A stretch of DNA of 64,000 bases from assembly GCA_963714035.1 (NCBI GenBank), contig OY970224.1:248001-312000 (forward strand). Reading direction: 5' to 3'. Made by a program: the position numbers and the translations under genes. The notes beneath the pieces are model-generated. The model made no database searches. It saw nothing but the letters and a program-made list of their open reading frames with translations, and had not been told where the DNA came from. The stretch is from DATFVB01 sp963714035 (lineage in GTDB: Bacteria; Acidobacteriota; Thermoanaerobaculia; UBA5066; DATFVB01). Shown one piece after another: positions 15,575-24,955 of the stretch (positions within the stretch are counted from its first letter, which is position 1; the number at the start of each line of letters is the position of its first letter).

Positions 15575-16844
15575 CTAACTTGCGAGCTCGACCACCATCG
15601 CTCCGCCCTGTCCGCCGCCGATGCACATCGTCGCCACCCCGAACCGGACCTGCCTCCTCCGCATCTCCCGGAGGAGCGTCAGAACCAGCCGCGTGCCCGT
15701 CGATCCGACCGGATGGCCGAGGGCGATCGCGCCGCCGTTGACGTTCGTGCGCTCGAAATCGAGCTCGCCGATCGGGGTCGAGCCGTGCTTCGCGTGCCAT
15801 TCCGCCGAGCCCCACACGCGCGCGCAGGCGAGAACCTGCGCCGCGAACGCCTCGTTCAGCTCCACGAGGCCGACGTCCTTCCAGGCGATTCCGGCGCGCT
15901 TCAGGGCGATCGGGACGGCGAGCGCCGGCCCGAGGCCCATGCGGGCGGGGTCGGTCCCGGCGAACGCGAACCCGCGCACGTATCCGAGCGGCCGCACCCC
16001 GTAGCCGCGCGCCGCTTCGAGCGACGCGACGAGGACCGCCGCGCCGCCGTCGGTGATCTGGGAGGAATTGCCCGCGGTGACGGTGCCGAACTTCCGGTCG
16101 AAATAAGGCTTGAGCTTCGCGAGCGCCTCCATCGTCTGGTTCTCGCGGACGCCGTTGTCGATCGTCGCGAGCCGGTCGTAGGCGGGCGGAATCGGAACCG
16201 GCACGATCTCCTCCGCGAGCTTCGCGCGCGCGGCCGTCGCCCGCTGGTGGGATCGGAGCGCGTACGCGTCCTGCTCCTCCCGGGAGATCGCGAACTCCTT
16301 GGCGAGGACCTCCGCCGTCTGCCCCATGTTGAGGTCGCAGACCGGATCGGTCAGCCCGAGCTCGAGCCCCACGACCGGCTTGAAGTCGGCCGGTCGGAAC
16401 TTCGACGCCGCCGAGAGGCGGGCGGGGATCGACTTCGCGGAGAGGAGCCCCAGGAACTTCCGCTTCGCGGGCTCTCCGTAGAAGAGGGGGATGCCGGACA
16501 TCGACTCGACGCCTCCCGCGAGCACGAGCTCGTGATATCCGGCCTGGATCCGCAGGAAGGCGTCGGCGATCGATTCCGCCCCCGACCCGCAGTTGCGGCC
16601 GACCGTGAACGCCGGAACGGATTCCGGAATGCCCGCGCGCAGCGCGATGACGCGCGCGATGTTCGCCGCATCCGCCGGGGTCGCGATGTTCCCGAAGATC
16701 ACCTCGTCCAGCCGCTCCGGCCCGAGCCCCGTCCGCGCGAAGAGCTCGACCGAGGGAATACGGCCCAGGTCGACCGCGCTTACGTCCTTCAGGTCCGTGT
16801 TGACGCGGCAGTACGGCGTGCGGACGCCGTCGAGGACGACGACG

Positions 16845-16855
<11 letters not shown>
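15575..16855 (-). CDS. Acetyl-CoA acyltransferase (thiolase), FadI/FadA-like
   Basis: Thiolases cleave 3-ketoacyl-CoA with CoA, or run in reverse to condense acyl units. The protein has 426 residues. The acylated nucleophile is in FTVGRNCGSGAESIADAF (Cys about 89). The second half carries LNEAFAAQVLA, VNGGAIALGHPVGSTGTR and the catalytic Cys of CIGGGQGGAM. The long form with VCDLNMGQTAEVLAKEF resembles the FadI-type trifunctional thiolases more than biosynthetic PhaA. It overlaps the acyl-CoA synthetase gene upstream by 11 bp, pointing to fatty-acid degradation. Confidence 0.9.
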
Positions 16856-18617
<1,762 letters not shown>

Positions 18618-18734
18618 CAGAGATCTCGATTCTATCTCCGGGGCTTTGGAGTGGGCCTGTTCATCGTCCTCGTGGACTTCCGGGACGGCTCGCGATCCGA
18701 GCTCCGCGAGTGTCGCGAGCGTCTCCGCGTGCCA

Positions 18735-18897
18735 GGGGCGCCGGAGTCGTCGAGGGACTTGAGCCCGAGCGACGAAGGCCAGATCACGGAAAGTGTCCTC
18801 GCCGGAAAGAACGCGCAGCGCACTTTGGGCGAGCGCCGGCGAGGAGGAGGTCCGTGATCTGAGAGGCAGCAAGCGGTCGAGCGCCTGAGCGCGAGCC
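18735..18897 (-). repeat. Hairpin repeat family B, copy B5
   Basis: On the minus strand the arms CAGATCACGGA (18851-18861) and TCCGTGATCTG (18780-18790) pair over 11 bp around inner CTCGCC/GGCGAG arms. Compared with other copies, one pair has changed from G-C to A-T on both sides. The flanks (CTCGACCGC before, CGGCGCCC after) are degraded family sequence. It sits between the acyl-CoA synthetase start and the next gene, filling that 304 bp gap. Confidence 0.7.
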
Positions 18898-18909
18898 GTG
18901 CTGCCGAGT

Positions 18910-18915
18910 TATCCT
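18910..18915 (+). promoter_or_regulatory. -10 box TATCCT (leaderless start)
   Basis: TATCCT ends exactly 7 bases before the A of ATG 18922. This favours ATG 18922 over the in-frame GTG at 18898, which would lie upstream of the box. Confidence 0.55.
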
Positions 18916-18921
18916 CCCGCG

Positions 18922-19458
18922 ATGGCGATCGCGCTTCTCCTCGGGACCGCGGCGGCGGCGGCCGGATTCCTCGTGACGTCGTTTTTCGGGTTCGTCGTCG
19001 CGGTTCATGGCCCGCACGACCCGATGGTCCGTTATCTGATGACCCGGCACGTCCTCTACGCGATCCCGACGCTCCTCCTTTCGCTCTTTTCGCAGTCGAT
19101 GGTCCTCTTCTATTTCATCGGTACCGGAAGGCTCGTCAAGGACGAGATCGCGGGATGGACGGAAGAGCGCCGCCGAGGCGTCGTCGCGGCGCTCCGGCGG
19201 TTCAAGGCGAGGACGTCCCCTCCGGCGACTTTCGCCATGCTCGCGGCGATCGCCGCTTTCGTTCTCGGCGGCTGGGTGCACACGGCCGTCCCGGGGATCC
19301 GGGGGGTCGCCCGAGTGGCCCATCTCTCGGCGAGTGTCGGGGCGCTCTTCATCCATCTCTGGGCGCTCTTCGCCGAGTACCCGATCTTCGTGGAGAACAA
19401 CCGGCTCATGGCCGATCCCGCGGCGTATGCCGGCGCAACGCCGCCGGCCGGGGCGTGA
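18922..19458 (+). CDS. Integral membrane protein of unknown function
   Basis: The protein has 178 residues with about four membrane helices: MAIALLLGTAAAAAGFLVTSFFG, VLYAIPTLLLSLFSQSMVLFYFIG, FAMLAAIAAFVLGGW, and LSASVGALFIHLWALF. A conserved-looking motif HGPHDPMVRYLMTRH follows the first helix. I do not recognise the family. The start is set by the -10 box at 18910. The following small gene overlaps by GTGA and is also membrane-bound, so the two may form one complex. Confidence 0.7.
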   Translation: MAIALLLGTAAAAAGFLVTSFFGFVVAVHGPHDPMVRYLMTRHVLYAIPTLLLSLFSQSMVLFYFIGTGRLVKDEIAGWTEERRRGVVAALRRFKARTSPPATFAMLAAIAAFVLGGWVHTAVPGIRGVARVAHLSASVGALFIHLWALFAEYPIFVENNRLMADPAAYAGATPPAGA

Positions 19459-19832
19459 AGAAGCCCGTCCTCTTCGCGGCGATCGCGACCGTTCCTCTGG
19501 CCGCGATCGCGATTCGGGAGTCCTTCCGGCTGTTCGCCGGGTTCTCCGACCCGAAACAGGCCGGTTCGGCCCCTCTCCTCTGGATCTTCGGAGTCTTCGT
19601 GACGCTCGTGTTCCTCTGGAGCGGCGCCGTCCTCATCGGCCGCGCGGCGCCGAAAGACCCCTCGAAGCTTCCGTTCGAGGCGACCGCCGCGATCGCGATT
19701 GCGGAAGCGAAGAAGCGCCCGCCCGCGCCGCGTTGCCCGTCGTGTGGACGGCCGCGCGTCGTCGAAAGCGCCGCGAAGTGCCTTTACTGCGGGAAAGAGT
19801 TCGGGGAGAGCGGGTCGCCGGGCGGGGCCTGA
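19455..19832 (+). CDS. Small membrane protein with C-terminal zinc ribbon
   Basis: The protein has 125 residues. Two hydrophobic helices lie at about 5-25 and 42-62. A cytoplasmic tail then ends in a four-cysteine zinc ribbon, CPSCGRP...CLYCGKEF. Its function is unknown. GTG 19455 overlaps the stop of the membrane-protein gene. A zinc ribbon next to membrane helices is often a protein-protein contact module. Confidence 0.65.
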   Translation: MKKPVLFAAIATVPLAAIAIRESFRLFAGFSDPKQAGSAPLLWIFGVFVTLVFLWSGAVLIGRAAPKDPSKLPFEATAAIAIAEAKKRPPAPRCPSCGRPRVVESAAKCLYCGKEFGESGSPGGA

Positions 19833-19923
19833 CAATACACGAATCCTTGGAGGCGCGACAAACCCGTCCCGTCCGGCGTCGGGGTCGTCGATGCGGCATT
19901 TCGTGCTAGATTCCGCCGGTCCG

Positions 19924-20000
19924 GGCGGCGTAGCTCAGATGGTTAGAGCGGGCGTCTCATAAGCGCCATGTCGGAGGTTCGATTCCCCCCGCCGCCACCA
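19924..20000 (+). tRNA. tRNA-Met (CAT anticodon)
   Basis: A complete cloverleaf is visible: acceptor GGCGGCG (19924-19930) with CGCCGCC, D arm GCTC/GAGC, anticodon stem GGCGT/GCGCC with loop CTCATAA (anticodon CAT), T arm GGAGG-TTCGATT-CCCCC and an encoded ACCA end (19997-20000). The anticodon stem lacks the three G-C pairs typical of initiator tRNA, so it is elongator Met, or a CAU tRNA modified to read Ile. The T stem contains one A-C mismatch. Confidence 0.92.
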
Positions 20001-20144
20001 CACGTCGGCCGCGCGGCGCGCGCTTCGCGCTGGAACCGCGCCGGCCTCCCAGATCGCGGACCTCCTCGCCTCGGTTACTTCGGCGAGACTTTCCGCGATC
20101 TGACCTCCGCGGCTCGGGCAGGAGCCCTCGACCGCTTCGGGGCC
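20001..20144 (+). repeat. Hairpin repeat family B, copy B1
   Basis: This copy starts directly after the tRNA CCA end. The main hairpin has arms CAGATCGCGGA (20050-20060) and TCCGCGATCTG (20092-20102) with inner arms CTCGCC/GGCGAG. An upstream mini-hairpin GCGC-TTC-GCGC replaces the GCCGC-NNC-GCGGC of other copies. The remaining bases to 20403 hold a degenerate GTCATCCCGAGGG segment and no gene. Confidence 0.75.
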
Positions 20145-20403
20145 ACACGAGAGCTTGGGCTCCATCGCGACGCTCGCGGAGCTCGGATCGCGAAACTTCC
20201 CGTCCCGCAAACCTCCGGACATGTCATCCCGAGGGCAGCCGGCAGAATGGGCTTGTTCTGCGTGACGGCTCGCCGCCCGGAGCCGTAAACCAGGCGAGGT
20301 TGACGCTGATATGACGATCGACACCCGACCGGGTCTCGCATGTTAGTTTCGTAAGGGTGAGGGGCAGACTCAGAGTGACCCCGGCTACCTTCGAGAAGGG
20401 CAA

Positions 20404-21501
20404 ATGAAGGTCTCGGCGAGGATCGCATCCGTTCTGGTAATGGCTTGGATCTCGTTGTTCGCCCGCGCGGGGTACGGCGGGCGGGATGCCTGGACGACCT
20501 CCTGGTCGATTTTTCCTGCAGTCACCGCCCTCGCGGCGTCTCCGAGCCCGCCCTCTCTCCTGTACGCGGGACTGAATTCGAGTGACGGCGGGGGGTTCCC
20601 TTCTGATCTCTATTCGAGTCGCGACGATGGCCTCTCATGGGTTTCGCTGGATCACTTCAACTACAAGAACGATGTTCGAGCGATCGTTGTCGCACCCACG
20701 GATCCCGTGACGATCTTTGTCGGAGAATCGGGGGATCTCGTCTATGGGGTGCCGGCGTCGCTGATCCGGAGTGCCGACGAGGGAAAAACCTGGTCTCCCG
20801 TCGGTCCCGGGATGCCCTGGGGCGCGGCTCTCGCTATCGATCCGACCGATCCGCAGCGAATCTGGTTGGGATTTGGCGGCGGCCTGTTCGTCAGCGACGA
20901 TGGCGGTAGCACTTGGGAGCCGCGTGCTGCCCACCTTTTTACCGGAGGCGTTCTGAGCCTGACAATCGATCCCGGGAGGGCTCACGCCGTATTCGTGTCT
21001 GGGTACATCGGAGGGGCGTACGGGAGCGCGAAGAGCGACGACGGCGGATCCACCTGGCAGGTCATCGAGCCATTTGCCTGCGGCGGCATCGCGAAGTTCG
21101 GCATCACCGCACAGACAGGAACGGTTTACGCGGCCGAGATGTTCGACGGTCCGTGTCAAGCGTTTACTGCGAGCGACGACGGCGGGTTGACCTGGCGAGA
21201 ATTGACGTTTCCGGCTACGGCGCGATTCGATGAGGCCGGTTTCGGGATCAATCCGACTCTACCGGAGGAACTCGTATGGGCGTCGTCGGATGGGGGCTCG
21301 ATCAGCAAGGACGGAGGGTCGACTTGGGCGCCGCTCGGCGCGATTGGATCCGAGTGGGCGGGCGGCGTGTACGAGGTCGTATTCAACTCGGGCGGCTCGT
21401 CCGTTCACGTCGCCGCAGCAGGCAGGGTATTCGACTATTCCTTTACTCGAATCGTAGGCTTTCCGGCCCGTCCTGCTTCGGTCGTTCGTCACCGCCCATG
21501 A
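20404..21501 (+). CDS. Secreted BNR/Asp-box (sialidase-like) beta-propeller protein
   Basis: The protein has 365 residues, with an N-terminal signal segment (VSARIASVLVMAWISLFARAG). At least six Asp-box repeats follow at intervals of about 45-50 residues: SSRDDGLSW, RSADEGKTW, VSDDGGSTW, KSDDGGSTW, ASDDGGLTW, SKDGGSTW. This is the WD40/YCF48-type propeller seen in exported proteins; no catalytic sialidase residues are evident. The GC content and codon choice look lower than in the neighbours (many third-position A/T), and it lies just beyond a tRNA, so lateral gain is possible. GAAGGG before the ATG serves as ribosome binding site. Confidence 0.8.
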   Translation: MKVSARIASVLVMAWISLFARAGYGGRDAWTTSWSIFPAVTALAASPSPPSLLYAGLNSSDGGGFPSDLYSSRDDGLSWVSLDHFNYKNDVRAIVVAPTDPVTIFVGESGDLVYGVPASLIRSADEGKTWSPVGPGMPWGAALAIDPTDPQRIWLGFGGGLFVSDDGGSTWEPRAAHLFTGGVLSLTIDPGRAHAVFVSGYIGGAYGSAKSDDGGSTWQVIEPFACGGIAKFGITAQTGTVYAAEMFDGPCQAFTASDDGGLTWRELTFPATARFDEAGFGINPTLPEELVWASSDGGSISKDGGSTWAPLGAIGSEWAGGVYEVVFNSGGSSVHVAAAGRVFDYSFTRIVGFPARPASVVRHRP

Positions 21502-21656
21502 CCGGTTCTGAATCCTGTCGGCGGTAGCCGACGGTGAGTCCAGCTTCGCTACGGCGGATGCCTCTTTGCCGGGAGACGAGAATTCAACAGCGCCTTCGAG
21601 GGGCAATGCTGGTTGCCGCAGGGAGAGGAAGCGCTACCGCGCTAGCCGGTTCGCCG

Positions 21657-22148
21657 CTATTGCGGCTTGTAGAACGCTTCCACGACCTTGACGATCTCGT
21701 CGTCGGCCGACCCTTCGCCCTTCATCTTTCCGGCCATCTCCGCCTCGCCGCGGCAGACCTCGCAGCCGCTCGCGTGGAGGGTCGTGAAGCACGTGAGAAG
21801 CGAGGCGTGGTGCAGGTTGGGGCTTTCTTCGCAGCCGCAGAAGCAGTGGATCTTGTCGATCGTCTCGGGATACTTCGAGGCCGCGGCATAGGCCGGCCGG
21901 GCTTCCGCATCGGCGTCGGCAAGACTCGAGGGATCGATCGGCGTCCCCTTCTCACGGCAGCCGGAACAGGCGGTCGCTGCAGGTTTCGCGGCATCCTTCG
22001 CGGCCGGTGTCGGCGCGGCGGGCGCGCCGGAATTCGGCGCGGCGAGCGCCGTCGAATTCGGCCCGGCGAGCGCCGTCGAATTCGGCGCGGCGAGTCCCGC
22101 GAGGGCCGCAAGGCTCAACAAGGCGATCGTACCCAGGGCGAGCTTCAT
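21657..22148 (-). CDS. PCYCGC-type exported cysteine-rich protein
   Basis: The protein has 163 residues with a signal peptide (MKLALGTIALLSLAALAGLAAP). A low-complexity region of NSTALA repeats follows, and then the domain IHCFCGCEESPNLHHASLLTCF...GCEVCRGEAEMA. This matches the PCYCGC family (CxCxC core plus further cysteines and histidines), whose members are exported and of unsettled function, perhaps metal- or redox-related. ATG 22148 overlaps the stop of the upstream glycosyltransferase gene. Confidence 0.75.
   Translation of the reverse strand: MKLALGTIALLSLAALAGLAAPNSTALAGPNSTALAAPNSGAPAAPTPAAKDAAKPAATACSGCREKGTPIDPSSLADADAEARPAYAAASKYPETIDKIHCFCGCEESPNLHHASLLTCFTTLHASGCEVCRGEAEMAGKMKGEGSADDEIVKVVEAFYKPQ
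22031..22094 (-). repeat. 24 bp tandem repeat inside the PCYCGC gene
   Basis: Two full units (22031-22054, 22055-22078) and a 16 bp partial unit differ by single bases. They encode the Asn-Ser-Thr-Ala-Leu-Ala-like linker between signal peptide and domain. Length variation between strains is likely. Confidence 0.8.
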
Positions 22149-23272
22149 GCGTGCTCCTTCGTCATTTCAACGTCCCGGGTCCGGCCCTTGTTCCAGAAAT
22201 CGAGAACGGCCGCGTAGAAATTCGCCGCCGTCCGGGACAGCTCGGTCCCCGAGAACCGTTCGGCGCGCTTCCGGGCGGCTTCGGCCATCCCCCTCCGCGG
22301 ACCCTGGTGCGTCGCGAGAAAATCGAGGGCCGCGGAAGCTTCCCCTTCGTTCCTCGCGACGAACCCCGGGCCCTTGACGATCTCGAAGTCGGCGATGCCG
22401 GGAAGATCGAGCACGACCACCGGGAGTCCCGACGCCATCGCTTCGAGTATCGCGCGGTGCCCCTGGTCGGCGCCCGACGCGGTGAAGAGGAACGCGTCCA
22501 TGGTCCGGTACAATTGCGGAAGGTCCTCCTCCCGATATCCCGCCCCGAAATTGCGCGCGCCGACGCCGAGCTCCGCGGCGAGCTGCCAGAGCCGCTCCTT
22601 CGACTCGCCCTTGCCGACGTGGAGCAGGGAAACCCGCGGATCGCCGGTTCCGGCGAGGATCCGGATCGCGGCGTCGTGTCCGCGTCCGGGCGCCATCTTG
22701 CCGATCGTCCCGACGACGAAGGCGTCCGTGGAAATTCCGAGAGACGAGCGGACGGCCGGGTCGGCGGGTCCGGGAAAGAATCGTTCGATCTCCGCGACCG
22801 GCGAAAAACGCGCGCACGGCGCGGCGGGGCGCACCCGAGCGCAGAAGTCCTTCTGGAGCGCGCCGTTCGAAAAGGCGAATCCGGACGCTCGCCTTCGTCC
22901 CCACGGGGAGAGCGCGGACCGGAAACCGTTCTCGTGATGGAAAGAGCGGACGAGAGGGCGGCCCCGGCGGCCGAGCGCCGCCCGCGCGACGAGGTGATCG
23001 TGCGAGGAGTGGCTGTGGACGACGTCGAACGGCTCCCGGGAGAGGAGACCGTCGAGCGCGGAAACGTCGTCGAGGAAGTCGCCGGGGCGCCGCCCCGGAG
23101 AGAGCGCCGGCCGCGCCCAGCCGCGGTCCGCGAGCCGGGAGGCGAGCGGCGAGTCCCGGGCGATCGCGATCTCGGCCTCGATCCCGGAAGCCCGCATCGC
23201 TTCGACCTGCGCGACCGCGACCGCGGCCGGGCCGGTCCATTTCGTCCCCGCCGTGAGGTGGAGCACACGCAT
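22145..23272 (-). CDS. Glycosyltransferase family 4-like protein
   Basis: The protein has 375 residues in a GT-B fold. The N-terminal domain begins MRVLHLTAGTKWTGPAAVAVAQVEAMRASG. The C-terminal nucleotide-sugar domain shows VVGTIGKMAPGRGHDAAIRILAG, LLHVGKGESKERL and HRAILEAMASGLPVVVLDLPG. GT4 enzymes build envelope glycans. The ATG at 23272 is preferred over an in-frame ATG ten codons upstream because a TACAAT -10 box lies between them. An O-antigen-ligase-like gene is close by on the other strand, suggesting lipopolysaccharide work. Confidence 0.85.
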   Translation of the reverse strand: MRVLHLTAGTKWTGPAAVAVAQVEAMRASGIEAEIAIARDSPLASRLADRGWARPALSPGRRPGDFLDDVSALDGLLSREPFDVVHSHSSHDHLVARAALGRRGRPLVRSFHHENGFRSALSPWGRRRASGFAFSNGALQKDFCARVRPAAPCARFSPVAEIERFFPGPADPAVRSSLGISTDAFVVGTIGKMAPGRGHDAAIRILAGTGDPRVSLLHVGKGESKERLWQLAAELGVGARNFGAGYREEDLPQLYRTMDAFLFTASGADQGHRAILEAMASGLPVVVLDLPGIADFEIVKGPGFVARNEGEASAALDFLATHQGPRRGMAEAARKRAERFSGTELSRTAANFYAAVLDFWNKGRTRDVEMTKEHA

Positions 23273-23281
23273 CGAGGCGGG

Positions 23282-23287
23282 ATTGTA
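23282..23287 (-). promoter_or_regulatory. -10 box TACAAT of the glycosyltransferase gene
   Basis: TACAAT on the minus strand ends 9 bases before ATG 23272, predicting a leader of about three bases. It decides the start codon of that gene. Confidence 0.5.
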
Positions 23288-23494
23288 ATGGGCGCGGTCC
23301 ATGACAGCCGAACAACTGGCTGAAGTCGTGTATTGTTGCGATATTCGGCCCCCGGGGAAGCCGCCAGCGGTCGAGCGCCAAATGGAGTCGCGAGCGAAGC
23401 GAGTCTCCCCGCGACCTCTCCCATGGGGAGAGGATGCCGCGTACTCGCGGCAGGCGAGGGGTCCGGCAGGTGGCGCGAGCCGTGCGGCCGTTGA

Positions 23495-23500
23495 TAGACT
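23495..23500 (+). promoter_or_regulatory. -10 box TAGACT before the Trm112-like gene
   Basis: TAGACT ends 7 bases before GTG 23508. No -35 box is obvious. The DNA before it (23300-23490) contains an inverted repeat CTCTCCC-AT-GGGGAGAG and no gene. Confidence 0.4.
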
Positions 23501-23507
23501 CCGCGCC

Positions 23508-23759
23508 GTGCCGGTCGATCCAGAGCTCCTCGCGATCCTCGTCTGCCCGAAAACGAAGGGCCCGCTGGAGAAGATCCCGCTTCCGGCGGACGTTCGCGAG
23601 TCTCTCGTCGAGCGATACCGCGAGAAGTTCCGGGGCGAGACGCCCGTCGTCGAAGAGGGCCTGTTTTCCCCCCGGGCCGGGCTCGTCTATCCGATCGTCT
23701 CCGACATCCCGGTCATGCTGATCGACGAGGCGCTCCCCGCTTCCGCCGTCGGGCGGTGA
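23508..23759 (+). CDS. Trm112-family small protein
   Basis: The protein has 83 residues: VDPELLAILVCPKTKGPLEKI followed by GLVYPIVSDIPVMLIDEA. This is the Trm112/YcaR zinc-ribbon-like fold; only one CP pair is kept, so zinc binding is doubtful. Bacterial members often sit beside lipid A or cell-wall genes, and their role is poorly known. The next gene, an O-antigen-ligase-like protein, overlaps its stop by GTGA. Confidence 0.8.
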   Translation: MPVDPELLAILVCPKTKGPLEKIPLPADVRESLVERYREKFRGETPVVEEGLFSPRAGLVYPIVSDIPVMLIDEALPASAVGR

Positions 23760-24955
23760 GCGCGGCGGCGGCGGGGACGCTCTCCGCGCCGCGGCGCTGG
23801 CTCTTCCCGGTCCTCCTCGCGCTCGCTTTCTGCAGCTCCGCGATCGCGGTCGCGAACGTGCTCCTGGGGATCGCGCTGCTTCTCTGGGGGCTCGCGCTTC
23901 GCAAGGAGGGGCGGTTCGCGGAGGCGTTCGACGGGGACGTCGTCTTCTGGCTCGGCGCCTTCGTCGCGTTCGGAATCGCGTCCGCCGTGTTCTCCCTGCA
24001 TCCGGGGCGGAGCCTCGTCGGCACGAAGGGCTATTTCACGTTCCTGCTTCTCCCGATGTTCGCCGACGGAATCGAAACCGACCGCCACCTACGCGCTCTC
24101 GTCGCCGCGCTCGGCGCCGCCGCCGCGGTCCTCGCCGGGATCGGGCTCTGGCAGTACCTGCACGGCGCGAATCGCCTCTCCGACCGCATCGAGGCGACGC
24201 TTTCCCACTACATGACGTTTTCGGGGCTCCTCGTCGTGGTCTGTCTGCTCCTGCTCGGCGTCGCGCTCGAGGGAGGACAGGGGAGGATCGCGTCGGCCGC
24301 GATCGCGACGCTGCTCGCGGGCGTGATCCTCCTGACGTTCACCCGGAACGCCTACGTGGGCCTGTTCGTCGCCGCGATCCTGTATCTCGCGCTCCGCCGG
24401 CCGCGATGGCTCGCCGCGGCGCCCGTCGCCGCCGCGGCGCTCTACGCGGCGGCGCCGGCGGCGATCCGCGCGAGAATCCTGTCGACCTTCGATCCCGCCG
24501 ATCCGACGAATCGCGACCGCCTCGACATGGCGGTCGCCGGTTTCCGCATGATCCGCGACCATCCCGTCTTCGGGCTCGGGCTCACGCTCGTCAAGCCCTA
24601 CTATCCGCTCTACCGCGTGCCCACGGCGGTGCGCTGGCGCGTTCCGCACCTGCACGACAACGTCCTCCAGATCGCCGCGGAATCGGGACTCTTCGCGGCC
24701 GCCGCCTACGTCGCGATCCTCGCGTGCTTCTTCCGCGTCTGCCTGCGGCGGCTTCGCGCCGAGACCGACCGGAGCCGTCGCGGCGTCCTCGCGGGGGCCT
24801 TCCTGGCCGTCGTCGGGATCTCGGCGGCGGGGTTCTTTGAATACAATTTCGGCGACGTCGAGGTCCTGATGACCACTCTCATCGTGATGGCGATCCCGTT
24901 CTCGCGCGCGTTCTCCCGGGCCGGCGAAGCGGCCGGGAGCGCGGAGCGAGCGTGA
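23756..24955 (+). CDS. O-antigen ligase / polymerase (Wzy-WaaL family) membrane protein
   Basis: The protein has 399 residues with about ten hydrophobic helices. The periplasmic loop has the family-typical GLTLVKPYYPLYRVP and HLHDNVLQIAAESGLFAAAAY, where the conserved His lies in the H-N-x-x-L context. WaaL proteins join O-antigen to lipid A core, and Wzy polymerises it; sequence alone does not separate them. GTG 23756 overlaps the Trm112-like gene, and its stop overlaps xseA (GTGA). Confidence 0.85.
   Translation: MSAAAAGTLSAPRRWLFPVLLALAFCSSAIAVANVLLGIALLLWGLALRKEGRFAEAFDGDVVFWLGAFVAFGIASAVFSLHPGRSLVGTKGYFTFLLLPMFADGIETDRHLRALVAALGAAAAVLAGIGLWQYLHGANRLSDRIEATLSHYMTFSGLLVVVCLLLLGVALEGGQGRIASAAIATLLAGVILLTFTRNAYVGLFVAAILYLALRRPRWLAAAPVAAAALYAAAPAAIRARILSTFDPADPTNRDRLDMAVAGFRMIRDHPVFGLGLTLVKPYYPLYRVPTAVRWRVPHLHDNVLQIAAESGLFAAAAYVAILACFFRVCLRRLRAETDRSRRGVLAGAFLAVVGISAAGFFEYNFGDVEVLMTTLIVMAIPFSRAFSRAGEAAGSAERA

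Noticed and set aside
19924..20000. Initiator tRNA-fMet
   Set aside because: The anticodon stem GGCGT/GCGCC lacks the three consecutive G-C pairs, and the first acceptor pair is G-C.
20001..20144. Family B repeat as a coding sequence or a second tRNA-like gene
   Set aside because: Reading frames are not kept between copies, and the fold lacks D and T arms; paired changes fit a simple long hairpin.
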